A stretch of 64,000 bases of DNA from Erysipelotrichaceae bacterium (GCA_024684175.1 JAIKXJ010000008.1:84599-148598), one strand, 5' to 3'. Shown: positions 8,226 through 17,089, counted from the first letter of the stretch. Notes: a model not told the origin generated them from the letters alone. Translations and numbers: made by a program.

Positions 8226-9341
8226 TCAGACCTCCTCGAACGGGAACTTGTACGGCAGCTTGTGCTCGTCCCGCAGAGCGATCAGCTCCTTCTGCACGGC
8301 ATCATTGACCGGAACGCCTTTGTCTTTTCTTTCCAGCCAGACCAGATGTTCCTTTTCGCCGGCCGTATAGATGCGCTCATAGCCCGGTGCTTTCGCCGAA
8401 GCCCTTAACTGACGGCAGATCTCTCCCGCCGTCTTCTTGAACGTTTCCAGTCCCATGAAGGCTTCCGGATCCATCACGAAGAAGAAGTGTCCGAGATGAT
8501 ACATCTGCGGCTTGCCTTCCTTCGAGACGCCGCTGAGCGCCTTCATGAATTCTCCGCCGGCTAACGCGGAAGAAAGGATCTCGACGACCGTCGCATAGCC
8601 ATAACCTTTATAGCCGCACATCTCATCGCCCGGTCCGCCGCCCAAAGGCGCCAGGGCAGCCGTACCTTCACTCAGCATCTTCAAGATCGCCGCGGAATCG
8701 GTGACCGTCTTGCCGTCATGGGTGACGACCATGCCGGCCGGCGTCTCCTTGCCCGATCTGGCGTAGTATTCGATCTTTCCCCGCTGTACGATCGATGTCG
8801 CGCAGTCCAGACAGAACGGGAAGTCCTCATCGGTCGGCAAAGAGACCGTCAAAGGGTTGGTCCCCAGCATGTTTTCCACACCGAAGGTCGGTGCGATCGA
8901 AGGTCTGGCGTTGGTTCCGGTGATCCCGATCAGCCCTTCCTTGGCTGCCATATCCGTCCAGTAACCGGCGATGCCGTAGTGTGTCGAATTGCGGATCGCG
9001 CCGCCGGCCATGCCGAATTCTTTGGCCTTTTTGATGAGCTTTTCCATCATCGCGTGCGCTGCCACCATGCCCATGCCGTCATGGGCGTCCATGACGACCG
9101 TGGTCGCCGTCTCTTTGACGATTTCCAGATCCGTGTGCGGCAGCAAGGTGCCCTTGACAATACGGTCGATGTAGATCGGTTTGAAACGGTTGCAGCCGTG
9201 GGACTCGATGCCTCTTCTATCCGATTCCAGCAAGACATCGGCACAGATCGCCGCATCTTCCTGCGATACGCCGTAAGCTTTGAAGACGTCGATCATGAAA
9301 TCATTCATCAGTTTCCAGTCGACATAAGGTCTCGTTTCCAT
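8226..9341 (-). CDS. Ldh2-family malate/L-lactate/ureidoglycolate-type dehydrogenase
   Basis: A 371-residue NAD(P)-dependent dehydrogenase of the Ldh2 family, a non-Rossmann fold with many 2-hydroxyacid substrates. Diagnostic segments are ESDRRGIESHGCNRF near 49-63, IRNSTHYGIAGYW near 121-133, and GTNARPSIAPTFG with MLGTNPL. The malic enzyme directly downstream makes malate the most likely substrate, but sulfolactate, lactate or ureidoglycolate oxidation cannot be excluded. It is the first gene of the two-gene operon; a membrane protein gene lies 27 bp downstream of nothing terminator-like upstream (9368), so that gene may belong to the same transcript. Confidence 0.85.
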   Translation of the reverse strand: METRPYVDWKLMNDFMIDVFKAYGVSQEDAAICADVLLESDRRGIESHGCNRFKPIYIDRIVKGTLLPHTDLEIVKETATTVVMDAHDGMGMVAAHAMMEKLIKKAKEFGMAGGAIRNSTHYGIAGYWTDMAAKEGLIGITGTNARPSIAPTFGVENMLGTNPLTVSLPTDEDFPFCLDCATSIVQRGKIEYYARSGKETPAGMVVTHDGKTVTDSAAILKMLSEGTAALAPLGGGPGDEMCGYKGYGYATVVEILSSALAGGEFMKALSGVSKEGKPQMYHLGHFFFVMDPEAFMGLETFKKTAGEICRQLRASAKAPGYERIYTAGEKEHLVWLERKDKGVPVNDAVQKELIALRDEHKLPYKFPFEEV

Positions 9342-9367
9342 AATTTCCTCCTAAAGATCTGTTCAGA

Positions 9368-10003
9368 TCAGATGATGCCCAGCGGGATGAGAGTGACCAG
9401 TAAGACGGCCACCGTTCCCCAGACGATGCCTAAAAAAGTGATCTGTTCCTTCTGCTTCCAGTAAGGAACGAAATTGCATGCAAGAAAAAACGGGATATAC
9501 GTCGTCACGAAGACCGGCAAAACGCCCCACCATCTATAGACCCAGATGAAGGAGTGGTTCTCCGTGCCTGCCAGAAACGACTCGAACAAGGCAAACAGCA
9601 GCGCCATCGATAAGGCACCGACGATCTTTCTTTTCCGGTCCGGCTTTTTCGGCAGCATCTTGTAAGAGATGATGCCGGCCAGCGAGAACATCATCGACAG
9701 TTCCCAGCATACCCCGATCAGCAGGATGAAGGTCGTGGATGCGTTGGAGACCGACCACAGCGGATAGCCGGCAAAGTGGCCGATGACCGCATTGCCGATC
9801 TCATAGAGCCAGTGTACCCCGTACAAGGAAAAACCGGCGACGATCGCCTTGAAGTCTTTGTTCTTATATTCGCTCCAGTAAACGTAAAACACGACCGCAA
9901 GGATGAAGATGAAGGTCCAGTTGAAATTCGCAGTGCTCCGTACGAGGATCGCATCGACCAGATCCTTTGCCTCCGCAGAACCGTCTCCCCAGAAGACAAA
10001 CAT
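9368..10003 (-). CDS. Polytopic membrane protein of unknown function
   Basis: A 211-residue protein with about six hydrophobic segments (for example WTFIFILAVVFYVYW, TFILLIGVCWELSMMF, ALLFALFESFLAG, VAVLLVTLIPLGII). I recognise no family. The start is supported by the ribosome site GAGAGGTGATC eight bases before ATG. It lies directly upstream of the dehydrogenase and malic enzyme genes on the same strand, with no clear terminator, so it might transport or sense a related carboxylate, but nothing in the sequence shows this. Confidence 0.65.
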   Translation of the reverse strand: MFVFWGDGSAEAKDLVDAILVRSTANFNWTFIFILAVVFYVYWSEYKNKDFKAIVAGFSLYGVHWLYEIGNAVIGHFAGYPLWSVSNASTTFILLIGVCWELSMMFSLAGIISYKMLPKKPDRKRKIVGALSMALLFALFESFLAGTENHSFIWVYRWWGVLPVFVTTYIPFFLACNFVPYWKQKEQITFLGIVWGTVAVLLVTLIPLGII

Positions 10004-10120
10004 ATTATGATCACCTCTCTTTTGTTGATTTCATTATGACACAGGTCAGCAAAACAGAAAACAGTCCCGCCATTCAGCGGGGCCGGATCGTACCTTCTTT
10101 CAAAAAGATCTTTTCGTGCA

Positions 10121-10146
10121 AATAAAAAGAGGGTCTTGCCCTCTCA
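10121..10146 (-). terminator. Terminator after the lysozyme gene
   Basis: On the minus strand AGAGGG-CAAGA-CCCTCT is followed by TTTTATTTG. The hairpin begins at the lysozyme stop codon. Confidence 0.75.
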
Positions 10147-11559
10147 TTCCTGGTAAAGGATATCCAGATCGACATCGCCGTCGACACCGTCGATCCTGCC
10201 CCAGGCACAGGTCTGCCACATCGCATACTTTCCCCGGTAGCTTGAATGATCGGTGTAGTGCGCCAGCCAGATCTTGCGCTCATCGGTACGCTTCCAGATG
10301 TTTTCCAGATAGTACTTGCTGCCGTAAAGCATCGCCTCATAGCCGAGCTTTTCCGCCTCTTCTTCAAAGACCGTATAGAAACGGTCGAGGTCCTTGAAAC
10401 TGATGCCGTAGTCCTGAAAATCCGGGAAGTTCTCAAAGTCGAACACGATCGGTAATTCCAGATGGGCATCGCCGAGTTCCGCGACTATCTGCCGCAAAAC
10501 GTCTTTCACTTCCTGTTCGCTCTTGTCATTGGAATAATAATAGACGCCTGCCGGGATACCGACGCGGTTGGCACCGGCCAGGTTTTCTTTGAAACTGTCA
10601 TCAAGATACAAGATCCCGTTGCGCGAGAAACCGATGCGGATCATGATGAATTCACATCCTGCTTTCTTCAAAGCGTCAAAATCGATATCGCCCTGCCATT
10701 CGGAAACATCGATACCGAAATGCAGACCCTTTTCTTTGTATTCATTGACGAAATCGGCAAAAGCGATTCTCTCTTCTTCCTCTTCGTCATCATAGCTGAT
10801 CCTGTTGACGACACTGACCGTCAGATCCCACTTCGTCTCGTTGCCCGAAGCATCCCGCAGCGTGACATGTAAAGGATAATCACCCACTCTGCTTGTATTG
10901 ACCTTGCCCTCGACCTCCAGGATCGGATCACGGTCCGCATTGTCACCGTAACCGATGTGATCGTAGATATTGAACGTCGAACCTCTTTTGATCATCGTAC
11001 CGTCGCCATACGCAAAAATAAACGGCGCTTCCTCATCATCGACGATCAGTTCATAAGAATCCGTTGACGCATTGCCATACTCGTCTTTCGCTGTGACCTT
11101 CACCGTATAGTTTCCCGGATAACAGACATCGAGGTCGGTCTCAAATTCGATACCGCCCTCGTTGAAACTGACGTTCTGCAAGACCTCTTGTTTTCCATAC
11201 GGAAGATCGGTCTTGATATGCAAGACCTTCTCTTTGATCTTGAGATCCGGCGGCGTGGTATCGACGACCTCATACCGCAAGACCACATCCTTGGAGAAGA
11301 AGAGACGCTTGACGGTATAGGTGAACTCAAAACGTCCGACCTCATCGGTCTTCAGATATTCCTGTTCAGGCGTGACCTCTCCGCCGGCTTTGGCGATCAG
11401 ATCGGCCGCCTTGTATGTTTCGCCTTTTTCTAGGATCAACCTCTCTTTTTCAAACGTGACATAAGGCATCAGAAAAGCCAGCAGCAGTGCTGCCGCGATC
11501 AGAAATAAGAGGATGGATCTTCGCATCCTTTTTCCCGCCAATGCCTTATCTTTGATCAT
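10144..11559 (-). CDS. Membrane-anchored GH25 muramidase with Ig-like repeats
   Basis: A 471-residue protein. Residues about 14-32 are a transmembrane anchor or signal. Residues about 35-255 hold beta domains of bacterial Ig/DUF5011 type (DTTPPDLKIKEK..., VTAKDEYGNASTDSYELIVDDEEAP, RDASGNETKWDLTV). An acidic DDEEEEE linker precedes the catalytic GH25 domain from about 278 to 471. Asp284 in GIDVSEWQG and the DFE triad (Asp374, Glu376) match the active site of Cellosyl-type lysozymes, which cleave N-acetylmuramyl-beta-1,4 bonds of peptidoglycan. It starts 3 bp after the 92-residue gene and is probably co-transcribed with it. Confidence 0.88.
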   Translation of the reverse strand: MIKDKALAGKRMRRSILLFLIAAALLLAFLMPYVTFEKERLILEKGETYKAADLIAKAGGEVTPEQEYLKTDEVGRFEFTYTVKRLFFSKDVVLRYEVVDTTPPDLKIKEKVLHIKTDLPYGKQEVLQNVSFNEGGIEFETDLDVCYPGNYTVKVTAKDEYGNASTDSYELIVDDEEAPFIFAYGDGTMIKRGSTFNIYDHIGYGDNADRDPILEVEGKVNTSRVGDYPLHVTLRDASGNETKWDLTVSVVNRISYDDEEEEERIAFADFVNEYKEKGLHFGIDVSEWQGDIDFDALKKAGCEFIMIRIGFSRNGILYLDDSFKENLAGANRVGIPAGVYYYSNDKSEQEVKDVLRQIVAELGDAHLELPIVFDFENFPDFQDYGISFKDLDRFYTVFEEEAEKLGYEAMLYGSKYYLENIWKRTDERKIWLAHYTDHSSYRGKYAMWQTCAWGRIDGVDGDVDLDILYQE

Positions 11560-11562
11560 CCT

Positions 11563-11841
11563 TTATGCGTTCCAGATCTCCCTGATGTAATCCTGCAGGA
11601 TCTTTTTGTCCTGTTCCACATCGCTCAGATCCTTACTGTCGGTGCGGATGCTGTTGAGGATCTTGTCGGTATCGGCAAGCACATCCTCGATCTTCGCTCT
11701 TCCTTCTTCGTTGCGGCTGTAGAAATTCTTATATGCCAGGACCGACATCTTGACGATCATCTGCCAGTCGTCTTTCAATTTGCCGCCGCTGACGGCTTCC
11801 GCGATCTCGTCGGGAAGCTCGAATCTTTTCTTTTCTTCCAT
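11563..11841 (-). CDS. Small acidic protein with a Gly-Gly leader-like N-terminus
   Basis: A 92-residue protein. The start at 11841 is chosen because AGAGGAAACG precedes that ATG; the frame is open 22 codons further up without a site. The N-terminus FELPDEIAEAVSGGK (Gly19-Gly20) looks like the LSxEEL...GG leader of peptides exported by ABC transporters. The remaining 72 residues are charged and helical, unlike a typical bacteriocin core. No C39-peptidase transporter is present; the ABC pair upstream lacks that domain and is separated by a terminator. The gene is followed after 3 bp by the GH25 lysozyme. Function unknown. Confidence 0.7.
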   Translation of the reverse strand: MEEKKRFELPDEIAEAVSGGKLKDDWQMIVKMSVLAYKNFYSRNEEGRAKIEDVLADTDKILNSIRTDSKDLSDVEQDKKILQDYIREIWNA

Positions 11842-11900
11842 GTTCGTTTCCTCTTTTCCTATTGTGACAGAAAACAGGTATCCCCGCAATTCTTCCGCTG

Positions 11901-11926
11901 TACACAAAAACTCCCTTGCGGGAGTC
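11901..11926 (-). terminator. Terminator of the MarR-ABC exporter operon
   Basis: On the minus strand ACTCCC-GCAA-GGGAGT is followed by TTTTGTG, a few bases after the stop codon of the second ABC gene. It separates the exporter from the 92-residue gene and lysozyme. Confidence 0.8.
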
Positions 11927-11931
11927 TTGTT

Positions 11932-13854
11932 TTATTCCAGTTCGAATGCACCGGTATACAGCTGATAATACGTTCCTTTCAGATCCAGAAGCTGCTGATG
12001 CGTACCTCTCTCGATGATACGCCCATGGTCGAGGACCATGATCGCATCGGAATTGCGGACCGTGCTCAGCCTGTGAGCGATGACGAAGACCGTCCTTCCC
12101 TTCATCAGGTTGTCCATGCCTTTCTGCACCAGAGCTTCGGTACGGGTATCGATGGAGGACGTCGCCTCGTCCAGGATCATGACCGGCGGATCGGCGACCG
12201 CTGCTCTGGCGATCGACAATAACTGTCTTTGCCCCTGCGACAATTGCGAACCGTTGCCCGTCAGCATCGTCTGGTAGCCCTGCGGCAGCCTCGTGATGAA
12301 ATCGTCCGCATTGGCCAGCTTCGCTGCCTCGATGCACTCTTCGTCTGTAGCATCGAGCTTGCCGTAACGGATGTTGTCCATGACCGTACCGGTAAACAGG
12401 TTGACATCCTGCAAGACCATGCCCAGTGACCGTCTCAGGTCGGCCTTCTTGATCTTGTTGATGTTGATGCCGTCATAACGGATCTTGCCGTCCGGAATAT
12501 CATAGAACCGGTTGATCAGATTGGTGATCGTCGTCTTGCCGGCACCGGTCGCGCCGACAAAGGCGATCTTCTGTCCCGGATGGGCATAGAGTGAGACATC
12601 GAAGAGGACCTGCTTTCCTTTCTCGTATTCGAAGTCGACATCGACCATCTGGATGTCGCCTTTCAGTTCTACATAAGTCGTGGAATGATCGGATTGCGCA
12701 TGGTAATGTTTCCATGCCCAAAGATCCGTCTTTTCTTCGCACTCGTGCAGCTCGCCGTTCTCGTCTTTATATGCATTGACCAAAGTGACGTAGCCCTCGT
12801 CTTCTTCGCTCTTTTCATCGATCAGAGCAAAGACGCGGTCGCTTCCCGCCAGAGCCATGGCGACGGTCGAGACTTGCATGGAGATCTGCGAAACGGTCTG
12901 TGACAGCTGCCTGGATAAGGCAAGGAAGGAGATGATGACACCGATCGAGATCGGCTCGAGCCCTCTCAACGAGAAGTTCGGCACACTCATGACCACCAGG
13001 AGCCCGCCGACGATCGCCAGCAGGACATACATGATGTTGCCGACATTGGCCAGGATCGGCATCAGCATGTTGGCGTTGGAGTTGGCCTTGTTGGAATCTT
13101 CGAAAAGCTGAATGTTGACCTCGTCGAATTTTTTCTTTGCCTCTTCTTCATGCGTGAAGACCTTGACGACCTTCATGCCTTCCATCATCTCTTCGATGAA
13201 ACCTTCTTCTTTTGCCAGAGACTTCTGCTGGGCGACCATGTAACGGGCGCTGCGTCCACCGAACGATCCCGTGATCCTGAACATCACGCCGATCACCAGG
13301 GCAACCACGAGCGTCAGCCACAGCGAATAGCGCAACATCGAAAACAGGATCGCCGAGATCGACATGATCGACTGCAGCAGCGAAGGCAGGCTCTGTCCCA
13401 CCAGCATGCGGATCGTATCGACGTCATTGGTGTAAGCCGACATGATCTCACCGTGGGTATGGGAATCGAAGTAACGGATCGGCAGCGTCTCCATGTTGTC
13501 GAACATGTCATCTCTCAATGATTTGATCGTTCCCTGACCGACTCTGGCCATGATCTGCGGATAGATCGCTGTCGATAAAAGCCCCAGAACATCCAGAGCG
13601 ATCATGATCGCAATGATCCTAAGCAGATCCTTATAGACGCTCTGTAATCCCTGACTCATGCCCGGGAGGATGATCTTGTCGATCAGATCGGCCATGAAGG
13701 CATTGACGACGACGTTGGAGACCGCCGAAAGGATGATGCATACGGCGACGATGAACAGACGGAAAGAGAAGAGCTTATAGACATACTGCAGCAGTCTTCG
13801 CAAAGACTTCATGTCGATCTTCTTGTTGGTGACGACTCTGTTGTGCGGCGGCAT
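11932..13854 (-). CDS. Multidrug-type ABC exporter half-transporter, canonical-ATPase subunit
   Basis: A 640-residue fusion of a six-helix membrane domain and an ATPase, type IV exporter fold. The start at 13854 follows AAAGGAGGAAG; the frame is open 12 codons further. Walker A GATGAGKTT and Walker B VMILDEATSS keep the catalytic glutamate, while the signature is LSQGQ instead of LSGGQ. An insert of about 45 residues (NAYKDENGELHECEEKTDL) precedes the ATPase, as in many Bacillota partners of LmrCD/BmrCD systems. The partner gene directly upstream has a degenerate Walker B, so the two should form one heterodimer with one hydrolytic and one degenerate site. Substrate unknown. Confidence 0.9.
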   Translation of the reverse strand: MPPHNRVVTNKKIDMKSLRRLLQYVYKLFSFRLFIVAVCIILSAVSNVVVNAFMADLIDKIILPGMSQGLQSVYKDLLRIIAIMIALDVLGLLSTAIYPQIMARVGQGTIKSLRDDMFDNMETLPIRYFDSHTHGEIMSAYTNDVDTIRMLVGQSLPSLLQSIMSISAILFSMLRYSLWLTLVVALVIGVMFRITGSFGGRSARYMVAQQKSLAKEEGFIEEMMEGMKVVKVFTHEEEAKKKFDEVNIQLFEDSNKANSNANMLMPILANVGNIMYVLLAIVGGLLVVMSVPNFSLRGLEPISIGVIISFLALSRQLSQTVSQISMQVSTVAMALAGSDRVFALIDEKSEEDEGYVTLVNAYKDENGELHECEEKTDLWAWKHYHAQSDHSTTYVELKGDIQMVDVDFEYEKGKQVLFDVSLYAHPGQKIAFVGATGAGKTTITNLINRFYDIPDGKIRYDGININKIKKADLRRSLGMVLQDVNLFTGTVMDNIRYGKLDATDEECIEAAKLANADDFITRLPQGYQTMLTGNGSQLSQGQRQLLSIARAAVADPPVMILDEATSSIDTRTEALVQKGMDNLMKGRTVFVIAHRLSTVRNSDAIMVLDHGRIIERGTHQQLLDLKGTYYQLYTGAFELE

Positions 13855-13855
13855 C

Positions 13856-15592
13856 CTAGTCTTCCTCCTTTCCCTTGGTCTGGGAATCATAGATCTCTCT
13901 GTAGATCCCCTTGTACTTCATCAGCGTTTCGTGATCGCCCTTTTCAACGATCTTGCCGGAATCCAGAACGATGATCTGATCGGCATCCTCGATCGAAGAG
14001 ACGCGCTGGGCGATGATGATCTTGGTGGTCTCGGGGATCTCTTCCCGGAAAGCCTTGCGGATCAGGGCATCGGTCCTCGTATCGACAGCGGAAGTCGAAT
14101 CATCCAGAATGAGGACCTTCGGCTTCTTTAACAATGCCCGGGCAATACATAACCTCTGTTTCTGTCCGCCCGAGACGTTGGTCGCACCCTGCGTAAGGAT
14201 GGTATCGTATTTATCCGGCATCTGTTCAATGAACTCATCGGCCTGTGCCAGCTTGCAGACACGGACGATCTCTTCATCGCTCGCTTCTTTGTTTCCCCAT
14301 CTCAGGTTCTCCTTGATGGAACCGGAGAACAGAACGTTCTTCTGCAGAACGACGGCGACTTCGTTGCGCAAAGCTTCCAGGTCGTAGTCCCGGACATCGA
14401 CGCCGCCCACTTTGACGGAGCCTTCCGAGACATCGTAGAGCCTGGAGATCAGCTGGATCAGCGTCGTCTTGGAAGAACCGGTCGAACCGATGATGCCGAC
14501 CGTCTCTCCGGACTTGATGTCCAGATCGATCTCCGCCAGTGCCCTGCGTTTGGAATGCGGATCGTAACGGAACGTGACATGATCGAAGACGATGCTTCCG
14601 TCCTTGACTTCCTTGATGCCGTTTTCCGGCGAGACGAGCTTGGGCTCGTGGGTCAGGACTTCGCAGATACGGCTGGCCGCTTCGGAGGCAAAGCTGATCT
14701 GAATGAAGACCATCGACAGCATCATCATCGCCACCAGGATCTGCACGCCGTAGCTGATCAAAGAAGACAGCTGCCCGGTGCTCAGCGCCGAACCGGCCGT
14801 ATTGATGATCATCAGCGCACCGAAGTAACAGATCAGTTCCTTGGCCGTCTTGATGCATAAGATCTGCAAAGGGTTGTTGAGAGCCAGGACCCGTTCCGCT
14901 CTGGTGAAGTCGCTGCGGACTTCTTCAGATGCTTTGTTGAACTTTTCGATCTCGTAATCTTCTCTGACGAACGACTTGACGACACGGATGCCGGCAACGT
15001 TCTCCTGTACGGAGTTGTTGAGCGCATCGTATTTCTTGAAGATCCTCCGGAAGATCGGATGGGCGATCTGGAAGATCACATAAAGTCCGATACCGAGTAC
15101 CGGGATGATCGCAAAGAAGATCATCGCCATCCTCGTATTGATGCGGAGCGCCATGATGACCGAGAAGATCAGCATCAGCGGCGTACGCACCGCCATTCGG
15201 ATCAACATCTGAAAAGCCATCTGGATCTGCGAGACATCGTTGGTCATGCGGGTCACCAGCGAAGACGTGGAAAAATGATCGATGTCTTCGAAGGAGAAAT
15301 CCTGGACCTTGTAGAACATGTCCCTTCTCAGATTTTTGGCAAAACCGGTCGATGCCGTGGCACCGTGCCTTGCGGAACTGGCACCGCACAATAATGACAG
15401 CATCGCCAAGGCCAGCAGGATGGAACCGTACTTGATGACCGGTGTCAGACTCTCTCCGCTCATCTCGTCGATCAGCATCGCCATGACACTCGGAATGATG
15501 CATTCCAAAGCGACCTCGCCAACCATGAACAGCGGCGTGAGGACCGTCTCCTTCCTGTATTCTCCGATCTTATCCATCAGTATTCTGATCAT
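13856..15592 (-). CDS. Multidrug-type ABC exporter half-transporter, degenerate-site subunit
   Basis: A 578-residue membrane-ATPase half-transporter. Walker A is GSTGSSKTT, the signature VSGGQ, and Walker B VLILDDSTSA, with Asp in place of the catalytic Glu. This is the pattern of the regulatory subunit in heterodimeric exporters such as BmrCD, LmrCD and TM287/288. Its first codon overlaps the MarR stop (ATGA), and the partner begins directly behind its stop, so the three genes are one operon under MarR control. Probably exports drugs or other hydrophobic compounds. Confidence 0.9.
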   Translation of the reverse strand: MIRILMDKIGEYRKETVLTPLFMVGEVALECIIPSVMAMLIDEMSGESLTPVIKYGSILLALAMLSLLCGASSARHGATASTGFAKNLRRDMFYKVQDFSFEDIDHFSTSSLVTRMTNDVSQIQMAFQMLIRMAVRTPLMLIFSVIMALRINTRMAMIFFAIIPVLGIGLYVIFQIAHPIFRRIFKKYDALNNSVQENVAGIRVVKSFVREDYEIEKFNKASEEVRSDFTRAERVLALNNPLQILCIKTAKELICYFGALMIINTAGSALSTGQLSSLISYGVQILVAMMMLSMVFIQISFASEAASRICEVLTHEPKLVSPENGIKEVKDGSIVFDHVTFRYDPHSKRRALAEIDLDIKSGETVGIIGSTGSSKTTLIQLISRLYDVSEGSVKVGGVDVRDYDLEALRNEVAVVLQKNVLFSGSIKENLRWGNKEASDEEIVRVCKLAQADEFIEQMPDKYDTILTQGATNVSGGQKQRLCIARALLKKPKVLILDDSTSAVDTRTDALIRKAFREEIPETTKIIIAQRVSSIEDADQIIVLDSGKIVEKGDHETLMKYKGIYREIYDSQTKGKEED

Positions 15593-16020
15593 TGTTTTTC
15601 CTCCAGATTCTTATAGACTGTCTCGAGGAATGACAGAAGCATCTTCTCTTCCTCTTTGTTCAGCCCCTTCAGCATATCCTTGTTGTTCTGCTTCCGGGAA
15701 CGCTCCATATCCATATGGAACTCTTTCGCTTTCTTCGTCGCCTTGACGATCTTGTTTCGTTTGTCCTTCTCATCCAGGCATGTCTCCACGTAGCCGTTGG
15801 CCTCCAGCCGCTTGATCAGACCGACCATCGTCGGATGCGAGACATTGAGCAGCTCCTGCAGCCGTCTCTGACTCAGACAGTCCTCATGTTTCTTCAGCTG
15901 AAACAGGACCTGAGACTGGGAGAAGGTGAGATCATGGATCCTGAACTGCGCATCGATCGACGCTTTCATCCGGTTTTCGATCTTGTGGATCAGAAAACCG
16001 ACACTGACATCTTTGGGCAT
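15589..16020 (-). CDS. MarR-family repressor of the ABC exporter operon
   Basis: A 143-residue winged-helix regulator. The start at 16020 follows AGGAGGAGAACGG. The DNA-binding region shows LSQRRLQELLNVSHPTMVGLIKRLEANGYVE (recognition helix near 60-75) and the wing DEKDKRNKIVKAT. MarR proteins bind palindromes as dimers and release on ligand binding. Two near-identical 12-bp palindromes lie between the -10 box and the start of this gene, so autorepression of the whole marR-ABC-ABC operon is likely. Confidence 0.9.
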   Translation of the reverse strand: MPKDVSVGFLIHKIENRMKASIDAQFRIHDLTFSQSQVLFQLKKHEDCLSQRRLQELLNVSHPTMVGLIKRLEANGYVETCLDEKDKRNKIVKATKKAKEFHMDMERSRKQNNKDMLKGLNKEEEKMLLSFLETVYKNLEEKQ

Positions 16021-16040
16021 TTCCGTTCTCCTCCTGTTCT

Positions 16041-16066
16041 GTAGCATACTACACGTAGCATGCTAC
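16041..16066 (-). promoter_or_regulatory. Twin palindromic MarR operators
   Basis: Site 2, GTAGCATGCTAC (16055-16066), is a perfect 12-bp palindrome. Site 1, GTAGCATACTAC (16041-16052), differs by one base. They are spaced 14 bp centre to centre, start directly after the -10 box, and lie 20-46 bp before the marR start codon. A MarR dimer here would block transcription initiation. Confidence 0.75.
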
Positions 16067-16095
16067 ATTTTAATACGTTTCGGGACTTCTGTCAA
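16067..16095 (-). promoter_or_regulatory. Promoter of the marR-ABC operon
   Basis: On the minus strand the -35 box TTGACA (16090-16095) and the -10 box TAAAAT (16067-16072) are separated by 17 bp. The start point would fall inside the twin operators. Confidence 0.75.
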
Positions 16096-16111
16096 ATATC
16101 ATTCTCTGTCA

Positions 16112-16138
16112 CACAAAAACCGGGCAGAACGCCCGGTC
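16112..16138 (-). terminator. Terminator after the macrodomain gene
   Basis: ACCGGGC/GCCCGGT stem of 7 bp with a 5-base loop; TTTTTGTG follows on the minus strand. It lies just upstream of the marR promoter. Confidence 0.8.
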
Positions 16139-16162
16139 TTTCAAAATATCTTCTAGTGTTTT

Positions 16163-17089
16163 TTATTTATCGTTGGAAGCTTTTTCCAGTGCCTCGGCCG
16201 TTTCACAGAGCCAGGCACCGTAATGATCGTAGGGCAGGTCGGTCCACCAGGAAAGCAGATCACAGAACTTTTCCTTGTCTTCACCGATATCCGTGCACGT
16301 ATACTGCTGAGGATCCCGGTTCACCGTGACTTTGATCTTTCCCTTATCGCTGAAATCCGCGATGTAGATGCAGAAGCCCGTCCAGCTGCGATGGGCATAA
16401 AGGACATCGCCTTCCATATACCAGAACCACTTGTCTTCCATCTCCCTTGGCAAATGTCCGTGCCGCAAAACGTTCAGCTTGTCTTCCGGCAGGGAAGCTT
16501 CGATCTCAAAACGGTCATTCGCTTCAGGCATCGCACAGGTCTGCCAGTCTTCTTTTTTGACCAGCAGAAGACCTTGCGCATATTCACCGAAGACTCCTTT
16601 GCCTATATCCAGAACATCGTTATCGATCACTGCGAAGATGATGCGGATGTCATAGTCCTTATTCTCTTTTGTCCAATCCGCTGTCGCTTTGGCGGCTTGC
16701 TGCCAGGCGCCGTAGACCGGATATCCGTAGATCCCGGCGGAGATCAAAGGGAAACCGATCGACCGACACTCGTACTCCATAGCCAGATCCAGCGCCTTTC
16801 TGTAACAGCTGTAAAGCTGCTCCGCTTCCTTGTGTTTTCCGTCGATGTACTGCGGTCCCACCGCATGAACGATGTACTTACAAAGCCGGAAGCCGGGCGT
16901 GATGACCGCAGAGCCGGTCGGGCAGCCGCCGATCTTGTCGCAGGTATCCTGCAGTTCTTTATAGCCTGCGGCTTTGAAAATATATCCGCAGACACCGCCT
17001 CCTGCCTGAAGATGACGGTTGGCGGCATTGACGACGATCTCGGTATCGAGTTCCGTGATACTTTTTCTGATGATCTCTGCTGTCTGCAT
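16163..17089 (-). CDS. Macrodomain protein with an extra C-terminal domain
   Basis: A 308-residue protein. The start at 17089 follows AAAGGAGCTGCG and gives a family-like N-terminus; the frame is open 27 codons further. Residues about 1-165 are a macrodomain with NAANRHLQAGGGVCGYI (ADP-ribose-binding loop, residues 21-37) and GFPLISAGIYGYP. Macrodomains bind ADP-ribose and remove it from proteins or O-acetyl-ADP-ribose. Residues about 185-308 form a second domain (RHGHLPREMEDKWFWYMEGD, YAHRSWTGFCIYIADF), which I know only as a companion of clostridial macrodomains. Single gene with its own terminator. Confidence 0.85.
   Translation of the reverse strand: MQTAEIIRKSITELDTEIVVNAANRHLQAGGGVCGYIFKAAGYKELQDTCDKIGGCPTGSAVITPGFRLCKYIVHAVGPQYIDGKHKEAEQLYSCYRKALDLAMEYECRSIGFPLISAGIYGYPVYGAWQQAAKATADWTKENKDYDIRIIFAVIDNDVLDIGKGVFGEYAQGLLLVKKEDWQTCAMPEANDRFEIEASLPEDKLNVLRHGHLPREMEDKWFWYMEGDVLYAHRSWTGFCIYIADFSDKGKIKVTVNRDPQQYTCTDIGEDKEKFCDLLSWWTDLPYDHYGAWLCETAEALEKASNDK

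Noticed and set aside
10040..10120. Small hairpin CCCGC-CATTCA-GCGGG as a terminator
   Set aside because: The stem is only 5 bp and no T run follows on either strand.
11563..15592. The ABC exporter pair as the processing transporter of the 92-residue Gly-Gly peptide
   Set aside because: Neither ABC subunit has a C39 peptidase domain, both are in a MarR operon, and a clear terminator separates them from the small gene.
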